From: Bacteroidia bacterium
GTDB taxonomy: Bacteria; Bacteroidota; Bacteroidia; SpSt-205
Direction of reading: 5' to 3'
Assembly (NCBI GenBank): GCA_026003235.1
Contig: BPGW01000007.1
Coordinates: 81,572 to 145,571 of the forward strand
Length of the DNA: 64,000 nucleotides
Shown here: positions 55,158 through 63,000 of the stretch, one piece after another
How the letters are laid out: every line of letters begins with the position of its first letter
How positions within the stretch are numbered: the stretch's first letter is position 1
The notes under the pieces: model-generated
Told to the model about the DNA's origin: nothing
Database searches by the model: none
Seen by the model: the letters and a program-made list of their open reading frames with translations, nothing else
Program-made: the position numbers and the translations under genes

Positions 55158-56906
55158 ATGCTCATCGTGGGGTGGTTTCCACCGGCTCAAGATCCCGAAG
55201 CCCTGGCCCAGTTCTTTGCCAGCGAACTGGACCAGGCAGAAGTGCATTTCTTTTCTCGGCCCGACGAAGCGCAGACCTTCACGGAACAAAGCATCTTAGC
55301 CGGGCGAGAACTCTTTCTTTTTGTGTCCAGCCTGCCGGAAGGGGAAGCTTTCCTGGAGGAAGCGCTGAGCCGCTGGCCCTTGGCGTATGGCCTGGCCCTT
55401 ACTCCCCACCCCCAGGACCTCCACACTCAAAAACCCTACCTGCCTGCCTACGTAGATAGCCAGCTGGAGCTCCTTCGGCCTTATCTGCGCCTGCTGCGCC
55501 TGCGCTACGAAGAGAGACGCCGGCACGAGCTGCAAAAACAAACCCTAAACGAACTGCACCGAGTCTCGCTCTCCCTGACCGGTGAAGTGCGATTGGAGTG
55601 GCTGATCTTCAAACTCCTGCGCATAGCCCTTGACAACAGCGGGGGCGAAGCCGCTTTTCTCCTGGTGCCTGCCCCAGACGACCCTGCCCGCCTCCAAATC
55701 GCCGGCTACGCCCGGGCTACCGACCACGAACCCCAACCCGTTCCCCACGCCTCCTTAACCTCGCATCCCCATCTCTTTCCTGCGCTGATTGAGCATGTGG
55801 CCCGCGCCCGAGAGAACCTTTTGCTGGATGCGAGTCAACCGGACTCGCTGTGGTTTCGCCACCCCGACTGGACTAAGCTGGAGCTCCATTCCGTATTATG
55901 CCTGCCGCTTGTTTACCAGGGGCGGCTAATCGGCATCCTGTACCTTTACCACACCTTGCGGTCGCTCACGCTGCCCCCAGAAAAGCTGGAATTCCTCAAG
56001 CTCTTTACCGCACCGGCGGCCGTGGCCCTACAAAACGCCCAGCTGTATGCAGAGATGGAAAACCGCGTGCGCGAGCGAACCCAAGAGGTGATTCGCCAAA
56101 AGGAAGAAATAGAGCGCCAGAGCCTTCTCTTGCGCCAGCAAAACGAAGACATCTTAGCCAGCTTACGGTATGCCCAGCGGGTGCAACGGGCTATTTTTCC
56201 CTCTTGGGCTGAGCTTCAGCGCACCTTCCCGGATTCGTTTCTCTTTTATCAGCCCCGAGAAATCGTAGGAGGGGACTTCTATTGGTTTGCCCAGCGCCTA
56301 AGCAAGGCCATCGTAGCGGTGGGCGATTGCACCGGGCATGGGATCCCAGGGGCCTTCATGACCGTGATCGCCAACACCCTCCTCAAACAGATCGTGGAGA
56401 TGGAGGGGGTCTTCAAACCCTCCGAAATCTTATACCTGCTCAACCTGCGCATGCGGGCTGCTCTCCAGCACGAAGAGGCGGCTTACCAGCGCTTCCAAGA
56501 AGGCCTGGAACTGGGGCTGGTGCAAATAGACTCCAAGCGCCGCAAGCTCCTGTACGCTGGCGCTAACCGGCCTCTTTTTTTGGTGCGCAAAGGGAAAGGC
56601 ACCGAAATCCGTCCCGATCGCCTCACCTTAGGCGCCCCGTACGAAGGCGAGGCCCCCGAATTCACCCTTCATGCCCTGGACCTGGAGGCCGGCGACATGC
56701 TGTACCTCTTCTCAGACGGGTTTACAGACCAGCTCAGCCCCGATGGCAAGCGATACCAGCTGCGCCGCCTGTATGAGTTTTTTGAGCTTATCGCTGACCA
56801 GACGCCTCCCCAACAGAGCCTTCTCCTGGAATCGGAGCTCCAGCGATGGATGGGCCACGCCCGTCAGACCGACGACATCCTGATTGTAGGGATTCGTATA
56901 GGCTAA
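55158..56906 (+). CDS. GAF - coiled-coil - SpoIIE/PP2C-type serine phosphatase with N-terminal receiver-like region
   Basis: GAF-like middle (LEWLIFKLLRIALDNSGGEAAFLLVP...SVLCLPLVYQGRLIGILYLYH); REIVGGDFYWFAQRLSKAIVAVGDCTGHGIPGAFMTVIANTLL...GDMLYLFSDGFTDQLSPDGKRY...TDDILIVGIRI. Confidence 0.92.
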   Translation: MLIVGWFPPAQDPEALAQFFASELDQAEVHFFSRPDEAQTFTEQSILAGRELFLFVSSLPEGEAFLEEALSRWPLAYGLALTPHPQDLHTQKPYLPAYVDSQLELLRPYLRLLRLRYEERRRHELQKQTLNELHRVSLSLTGEVRLEWLIFKLLRIALDNSGGEAAFLLVPAPDDPARLQIAGYARATDHEPQPVPHASLTSHPHLFPALIEHVARARENLLLDASQPDSLWFRHPDWTKLELHSVLCLPLVYQGRLIGILYLYHTLRSLTLPPEKLEFLKLFTAPAAVALQNAQLYAEMENRVRERTQEVIRQKEEIERQSLLLRQQNEDILASLRYAQRVQRAIFPSWAELQRTFPDSFLFYQPREIVGGDFYWFAQRLSKAIVAVGDCTGHGIPGAFMTVIANTLLKQIVEMEGVFKPSEILYLLNLRMRAALQHEEAAYQRFQEGLELGLVQIDSKRRKLLYAGANRPLFLVRKGKGTEIRPDRLTLGAPYEGEAPEFTLHALDLEAGDMLYLFSDGFTDQLSPDGKRYQLRRLYEFFELIADQTPPQQSLLLESELQRWMGHARQTDDILIVGIRIG

Positions 56907-56916
56907 GGACCTTTCC

Positions 56917-56924
56917 TACATTTG
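56917..56924 (+). promoter_or_regulatory. -7 element TACATTTG, 4 nt before tdk ATG
   Basis: TACATTTG-CCTC-ATG. Confidence 0.65.
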
Positions 56925-56928
56925 CCTC

Positions 56929-57519
56929 ATGGAGCCGCTTTTCTCCCCGGGCACGGGTTGGATAGAGGTCATCTGCGGGGGCATGTTTTCGGGCAAGACG
57001 GAGGAGCTTTTGCGAAGGATCCGCCGCGCCCAGATTGCAGGCCAGCGAGTGCTCCTCGTCAAACCCGAAGTGGACACCCGCTACCACCCCAAAGCCATCG
57101 TATCGCACGACCATACCACGCTGGAGGCGCAGCCCCTACCTAACGCTGAAGCCTTGTACGCCCTTAGCGAACCCTATCAGGTCATCGGCATTGACGAAGC
57201 GCAGTTTTTTGACCTGGGCATCGTGGATGTGGTCAACCAACTGGCTGACGAAGGAAAGCGCGTCATCGTGGCCGGGCTGGATATGGACTATCGAGGCCGT
57301 CCTTTCGGACCCATGCCCTACCTCCTGGCTATTGCGGAGTTCGTGACTAAGCTGCACGCCATTTGCGTCCACACAGGCCAGCTGGCCCACTACTCCTATC
57401 GCCGAGCCCCTGAGAACGACGACCTTATTCTGCTGGGCAGCCAGCGCCAGTACGAACCCGTCTCCCGTAAAGTCTTTGTTCAGCTGCGACAGCGAGAAAA
57501 GCTTTTCCATGGGGGATAA
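56929..57519 (+). CDS. tdk: Thymidine kinase (TK1-type)
   Basis: GWIEVICGGMFSGKTEELLRRIRRAQIAGQRVLLVKPEVDTRYH...VIGIDEAQFFDLGIVDVVNQLADEGKRVIVAGLDMDYRGRPFGPMPYLLAIAEFVTKLHAIC. Confidence 0.97.
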   Translation: MEPLFSPGTGWIEVICGGMFSGKTEELLRRIRRAQIAGQRVLLVKPEVDTRYHPKAIVSHDHTTLEAQPLPNAEALYALSEPYQVIGIDEAQFFDLGIVDVVNQLADEGKRVIVAGLDMDYRGRPFGPMPYLLAIAEFVTKLHAICVHTGQLAHYSYRRAPENDDLILLGSQRQYEPVSRKVFVQLRQREKLFHGG

Positions 57520-57889
57520 GGACTTCTTTGAGCGGGTATGGGAGGTGGTTCGGGCCATTCCGCCCGGTCGAGTAACCACCTATGGGGCGATTGCCCGGTA
57601 TCTGGGCTCACCGAGGGCCGCCCGTCTGGTGGGCTATGCCCTCAACGCCAGCCACAGCGCCTATCCTCCCGTCCCGGCTCACCGCGTGGTGAACCGCCTG
57701 GGCTACCTCACAGGAAAGTTTCATTTCCCAAGCCCCACCACCATGCAGGAACGGCTTGAAAGCGAAGGCATCCAAGTGCAGCATGACCGCATCCAACACT
57801 TTGAGGCGCACTTCTGGGACCCTGTAGCCCACTTGCCGTGGCCTGAGGTGTTTTTTAGCCGGAGCTGTACTGAGCAGCCGCCCCTATAA
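57509..57889 (+). CDS. MGMT-family alkyltransferase-like (ATL) protein, acceptor Cys replaced by Ala
   Basis: FFERVWEVVRAIPPGRVTTYGAIARYLGSPRAARLVGYALNASHSAYPPVPAHRVVNRLGYLTGKFHF (PAHR instead of PCHR). Confidence 0.9.
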   Translation: MGDKDFFERVWEVVRAIPPGRVTTYGAIARYLGSPRAARLVGYALNASHSAYPPVPAHRVVNRLGYLTGKFHFPSPTTMQERLESEGIQVQHDRIQHFEAHFWDPVAHLPWPEVFFSRSCTEQPPL

Positions 57890-59459
57890 AAGCCTTGAAG
57901 AGAGGGTGCGGCTCCTCCACCCGACTCCGAAACTCCGGATGAAATTGCACCCCCACAAAAAAAGGATGTCCCCGCAGCTCCACAATCTCCACCAGATCCT
58001 TTTCCGGGTAACGGCCACTTACCACCAGCCCAGCCTCTTCAAAAGCTGCCCGGTAAGCGTTGTTGAACTCGTAGCGGTGGCGGTGCCGCTCGTAAACAAG
58101 GGGCTTTTGGTAGATTCGCCAGGCCAGCGTACCCCGCTTTATCTCGCAAGGGTAAGCCCCTAACCGCATCGTTCCTCCCTTAGCGGTGACGGTCCGCTGC
58201 TCCGGCATCAAGTCAATCACGGGGTAAGGGGTGTCGGGCTGGATTTCGGTGGAGTGCGCTTCTGCCCAGCCCAGCACATGCCGGGCAAATTCCACCACGG
58301 CCATCTGCATCCCCAAACAAATGCCCAGGAAAGGCAGCCCCTCCTGACGCGCATACTGAATGGCCAAGATCTTGCCCGCAATGCCCCGCTCCCCAAAACC
58401 AGGCGCCACGATGATACCCTGATAACCCCGTAGCCGCCGCTCCAGATTGTCGGCCGTCAAATCACCGGAGTAAATCCACCCTATCTCCACCGCAAGGGCT
58501 TGCCAACCCGCCGCATGAATAAGCGCCTCTTGGATGGACTTGTAAGCGTCGTGTAGGTCCACATATTTGCCTACAAGAGCAATACGCAGGGTAGCCTGGG
58601 GGTTCTGGAGCTTCTCCAGAAAAGTACCCCACCCACTCAGATCAGGCTCTCCCCGAACAGGCAACCGAAATCGTCGCAGCACCACCTCATCCAGCTTCTC
58701 TTTGCGCAGTTGGAAGGGCACCTGATAGATGGTAGGCACATCCAGCGCTTGAATCACTGCATTGCGAGGCACATTGGTATGTAAGGCGATCTTAGCCCTC
58801 AGTTCACGCGAAAGGGGGTAGGCCGTGCGACAGACGAGGATGTCAGGCTGCACGCCCGCTTGCTGTAGTTCCTTCACCGAATGCTGCGTGGGCTTGGTCT
58901 TCAGTTCGCGAGTGGCCTCAAGGTACACAATGAGCGTGAGGTGCAAAAAAATCACCCGCAGGGGTCCCAGTTCGTAGTGGAGCTGGCGGGCCGCCTCAAT
59001 ATACGGCAACGACTCAATGTCCCCTACTGTCCCCCCCAGTTCGGTGATGACGATGTCATAAGGCTCTCGCTGCGCCAACAGGGTAAAACGGCGTTTGATT
59101 TCGTCCGTGACATGAGGGATCACTTGGACGGTTTTGCCGAGGTATTCGCCTTTTCTTTCCCGCTCCAGAATGGTCTGGTAGATCTTGCCGGTGGTCACGT
59201 TGTGGTCCCGGCTGGTGGAAATGTTCAAGAAGCGCTCGTAATGCCCGAGGTCCAGGTCGGTTTCTGCGCCGTCGTCGGTGACAAAGACTTCCCCATGCTC
59301 GTAGGGGTTGAGCGTGCCGGGGTCTACATTGAGGTAAGGGTCAAACTTCTGGATGGTGACCCGATACCCCCGAGCTTGGAGGAGCTTCCCCAAGGAAGCG
59401 GCTACGATGCCCTTGCCCAGCGAAGAGACCACCCCCCCCGTGATGAAGATGTACCGCAT
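57855..59459 (-). CDS. pyrG: CTP synthase
   Basis: MRYIFITGGVVSSLGKGIVAASLGKLLQARGYRVTIQKFDPYLNVDPGTLNPYEHGEVFVTDDGAETDLDLGHYERF; GATase FLGICLGMQMAVVEFAR. Confidence 0.98.
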   Translation of the reverse strand: MRYIFITGGVVSSLGKGIVAASLGKLLQARGYRVTIQKFDPYLNVDPGTLNPYEHGEVFVTDDGAETDLDLGHYERFLNISTSRDHNVTTGKIYQTILERERKGEYLGKTVQVIPHVTDEIKRRFTLLAQREPYDIVITELGGTVGDIESLPYIEAARQLHYELGPLRVIFLHLTLIVYLEATRELKTKPTQHSVKELQQAGVQPDILVCRTAYPLSRELRAKIALHTNVPRNAVIQALDVPTIYQVPFQLRKEKLDEVVLRRFRLPVRGEPDLSGWGTFLEKLQNPQATLRIALVGKYVDLHDAYKSIQEALIHAAGWQALAVEIGWIYSGDLTADNLERRLRGYQGIIVAPGFGERGIAGKILAIQYARQEGLPFLGICLGMQMAVVEFARHVLGWAEAHSTEIQPDTPYPVIDLMPEQRTVTAKGGTMRLGAYPCEIKRGTLAWRIYQKPLVYERHRHRYEFNNAYRAAFEEAGLVVSGRYPEKDLVEIVELRGHPFFVGVQFHPEFRSRVEEPHPLFKAFIGAAAQYSSG

Positions 59460-59463
59460 ACCC

Positions 59464-60331
59464 TTACAGCAAAGGGGCCCAGAGCGAACCCAGGTGCTGG
59501 TTGGCGCGGTAGGTCGGGGTATAAGCCAGCTCGTAAAGGGCCTCCGCCGCAGAAGCCAGCGCAGGTGAAGGATAAAACAGCCCCGCGGTACCCTTGAAGG
59601 CGTAGAGGCGTTTCTGGCGGAAAGCCGAGAGATGTTGGACGGGCGCCTGCCGAGCCCACGCTGCCAGGGCTTGGCCTGCCGCGGACAGCGACCCCCCCGG
59701 CACAGCCAACACAATCAGGTCCGGGTCCACCTCCAGAAGCTTCTCCCACAGGAAGGGCTTGTCGGGCAGCGCTACCTCCAGTCCCGCCCACTTAGCCAGG
59801 ATAGCGCTCCAGCCCCCCACCGGCCGCAAAGGAAAACCTGGCTGCAGAAAAACCGCCCGAGCGCGAGCTGTCACCTTGGAGACCACAGACTGAAGGCGAC
59901 TCAAGCGAGCCTGAGCCTGAGAAAGCCACTTGTGGGCAGCGCTCTCGGCCTGAAGGTGCCGACCGACCTCCTTCAGCTTCTGCTGGAGGGCTTCCCAGTC
60001 GGTAGCCTCCAACGAAACCAGCCGCAAGGAGTACCCGACCGCTTTCTGGAAAAGCTCTTCCAACTTCCCCCGGTCCAAATCAGGCACCCCCGCAGGGAAA
60101 ATCGTCAGCACGCCTTCCACTTTTAGGGTGGAAAGCACGCCAAAAGTCTGGCGCGTACGGCGCCACATACTTCTCCCAGCCGGGGGGCACCGCACCAGGG
60201 CGCGTACAAGAAGGGAGACGCTCCACTTCAGGGGGCTCCTGACACAGATGGCTCCGAGCTACCAAGGCCGAACCGCGACCGAGCGCATATATCCACTGCG
60301 TGGTTTCAGGCGTAAGCGAAGCCCACCGCAT
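59464..60331 (-). CDS. Cobalamin/heme-type ABC transporter substrate-binding (BtuF-like) protein, split by an apparent +1 frameshift near 60182-60187
   Basis: N-terminal frame MRWASLTPETTQWIYALGRGSALVARSHLCQEPPEVERLPSCTRPGAVPP continues in another frame as ...TRQTFGVLSTLKVEGVLTIFPAGVPDLDRGKLEELF...LWEKLLEVDPDLIVLAVPGG. Confidence 0.7.
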
Positions 60332-60341
60332 GGGGCCAAAG

Positions 60342-61533
60342 CTACGACTTACGGACCGCTAATGTAGCCCAAAGTAGACCCATACCCCACAAAAAAGCTG
60401 TAACCCCTATCTGCCGCTCCAGGAAAGCCTCCCCCTGCAAAAGCAAAAACCAGTACATCAGCCACCCTGCCCACACAGCTCCCAGTTTCTCCCGCGCAGC
60501 CCACCACCAGAAAAGGCCAAAAACCCCCAGACCTATCAGGCCCAAACCCAACGCATATTCCACAAACTGATTGTGCGGCAAAATGTACCACTCTTTATCC
60601 CACCGGTATGGCAAACGGGGAAAAATAGCAAAAACAGCGTCCTGATTGTCAGCTATACCCACTCCCCACAGCGGAGAGCACCGAAAGGCGCACCAGCTGG
60701 CTTGAAGGGCTACCAGCCGCCGCGTGAGAGAAGTGTAAGTGATGTAGGCCCCAGGACGATACAGAGCCAGGTCTTCCTGGATGTGCTGCCAGCGTTTTTT
60801 GAAAAGGCGGAAAGTAGCGCACCAGGAGCACCAGAAGGCCAAGGCCCACCCCCAAGGCCAGCAGGTAGAGGCCCAGCCTTCGGCTGTCGGCCCAGGCCCA
60901 GCGCAACCCCAGAAAGGCCGCAGTCAGGTAGAGCGCCACCAGGCCCGTCCGCAGCGCCAGCCCATGAAGCACCACCAGGTACAGCCCGGCTAACCCATAC
61001 CGAACCCCTCGGCTCGCTGGCACAGCCAACGCCCACAGCCAAAAGAGCCCCATCCCCGCCAAAGCCGAATAGTAAATATGAGAAATACCGCCTACCATGG
61101 GCACATAACGCCCTTGACGCATCTCCTCTAACGCCCAGCTCGTGTCGCTCAAGACCCGCCCCAGCGTCGCTACCCCCACAGCCAAGACGCCGGCATGAAA
61201 AACGCCTACGACGAGTTTTTTGACCGCTTCGCTGCTCTCTCGCCAGGCCACCACAGTCGCCGGCAAGAGAAATACAAGAGGAAGCTTGATACGCATTTCC
61301 ACCCACCACTGGCCAAGGTTTTCGGTCCAGAAGTAGCTCAGCGCATGCAGCCCATACAGCAGGAGAAAGGGCAGCGAAAGCCGATGGAGAAAAGAAGGCC
61401 AGGCTCTTCGGTCCAGGAGGAGGCTGGCCGCCAGAAGGGCTACTCCCACACTAATCAGGGAGTGCGACCACGAAAGGCCTCCTGCCACCAGCAGAAGCCC
61501 TAAACTTCGCCCGTAGGAGAGCACGCCTCGCAT
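60342..61533 (-). CDS. O-antigen ligase/polymerase-like multi-TM protein, split by an apparent +1 frameshift near 60795-60800
   Basis: ORF 60649-61533 (...LLVLLVRYFPPFQK) continues in another frame as ...FKKRWQHIQEDLALYRPGAYITYTSLTRRLVALQ...PLWGVGIADNQDAVFA...EWYILPHNQFVEYALGLGLIGLGVFGL. Confidence 0.8.
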
Positions 61534-61583
61534 ACCTCCGACAAATGTTGTACCTTTGACACAGATTTGTTTAGTCCTTCCGT

Positions 61584-62993
61584 ATGCGAAGCCTGCTCGG
61601 AAATGCGGCTGTAGCCATCTTAGCGAGTTTGCTGACTTGGTGGCTGGTGCGCGAAAAGACGCCTGCTCCTTCTCCTCTGCCCCTTACTCAGCCGGTCTTC
61701 CCCGCGAAGTGGGAAATCCATCCTCCAGCGGACTTCACGGTGGCAGCTCAGATGGCCATGCCCGCCGTGGTACATATTCGCACCCGCACGACAGGCAATA
61801 TGCCCGCCTTCCACCGCTTCTTCCTGCCGGATGAGGAGGAAGGCGACCTCTCCTTTCCTGGTAGCGGTTCGGGCGTAATCATCTCGCCAGACGGCTACAT
61901 CCTGACCTGCAACCACGTCATTGAGAACGCCTCCAGCATCCAAGTCACCCTTTATGACAACCGGAGCTTTCGGGCCAGCGTCGTGGGAACAGACCCCTCC
62001 ACGGACCTGGCCTTGCTCAAAATCAACGCTGAAGGGCTACCTGTACTGGAGTTCGGCGACTCGGACCAGCTGCGAGTCGGGGAGTGGGTCCTGGCCGTCG
62101 GCAACCCCTTCAACTTGACCTCCACCGTCACGGCGGGCATCGTAAGCGCAAAGGGGCGCACTTTGGGCCTGCTCAAAGAAAAGTTTCGCGTAGAGTCTTT
62201 TATCCAAACCGACGCCGCCGTCAACCCAGGCAATAGCGGAGGCGCTCTGGTAGACATCCATGGCAAGCTCGTCGGCATCAATAGCGCGATTGCGTCTATG
62301 ACAGGCACGTTTGCGGGTTATTCCTTCGCTATACCGGCCAATATCGCCAAAAAAGTCGCTGAAGACCTGCGCTCTTACGGTAAAGTACAACGAGCTTTCT
62401 TGGGCGTGCAGGTAGAGCCTCTCAGCGCGGAATCGCAAAAAGAAAGCGGCGCCCCCGTTTCCCAAGGGGCCTACGTGCGCGATGTGTATGGAGGTAGCGC
62501 CGCTGAGGAAGCTGGCCTCAAAGCCGGGGACGTCATCGTGGAGATAGAAGGTAAACCGGTGCGTTCAGCCGCCGAACTGACCGAACTGATCGCTCGACAC
62601 CGCCCAGGCGACCGAATCAAGGTCGTCTACTACCGAGGGGAAAAGCGCTACGAGGCCACCGTCAGGCTCAAAGGCCGCTCCTCGGAGGAAAACAGCCCCC
62701 GTGCCGAAAACAGCACCTTCCTCCCCAACTTAGGTGCGCGCCTGCGCCCCCTCTCGGAGGAGGAAAAAGACCTGCTCAGTGTCTCTTACGGGCTCAAGGT
62801 GATTAGCGTGAGCCCTGGCCCCCTGGAAGAAGCAGGAGTACGGCCCGGCTTTGTCATCACCGCCATAGACCGTAAGCCCGTCAAAACCGTTGAAGAAGCC
62901 CAAGCTATTCTGAACCAAAGCGAAGGGGGCCTCCTCCTTGAAGGACTCTACCGCAAAGGCGAAAAAGCCTACTACGCTATCTCCTTAAACTGA
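61584..62993 (+). CDS. DegP/HtrA-type serine protease with PDZ domains
   Basis: GSGSGVIISPDGYILTCNHVIENASSIQVTL...DPSTDLALLKI...TDAAVNPGNSGGALVDIHGKLVGINSAIAS; PDZ GAYVRDVYGGSAAEEAGLKAGDVIVEIEGKPV. Confidence 0.96.
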   Translation: MRSLLGNAAVAILASLLTWWLVREKTPAPSPLPLTQPVFPAKWEIHPPADFTVAAQMAMPAVVHIRTRTTGNMPAFHRFFLPDEEEGDLSFPGSGSGVIISPDGYILTCNHVIENASSIQVTLYDNRSFRASVVGTDPSTDLALLKINAEGLPVLEFGDSDQLRVGEWVLAVGNPFNLTSTVTAGIVSAKGRTLGLLKEKFRVESFIQTDAAVNPGNSGGALVDIHGKLVGINSAIASMTGTFAGYSFAIPANIAKKVAEDLRSYGKVQRAFLGVQVEPLSAESQKESGAPVSQGAYVRDVYGGSAAEEAGLKAGDVIVEIEGKPVRSAAELTELIARHRPGDRIKVVYYRGEKRYEATVRLKGRSSEENSPRAENSTFLPNLGARLRPLSEEEKDLLSVSYGLKVISVSPGPLEEAGVRPGFVITAIDRKPVKTVEEAQAILNQSEGGLLLEGLYRKGEKAYYAISLN

Positions 62994-63000
62994 GGTGCCT

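Noticed and set aside
56929-57519. Thymidine kinase with most zinc-site Cys replaced (ICVHTGQLAHYSYR...YEPVSRKVF)
   Set aside because: Looks striking against human TK1, but as far as I recall Bacteroidota TKs commonly lack these Cys (e.g. ...TRTGNLANYS...YEPLSR), so probably lineage-typical rather than new.
57509-57889. MGMT homolog with PAHR instead of PCHR
   Set aside because: Alkyltransferase-like proteins with the Cys replaced are a known, widespread family; listed only as a feature.
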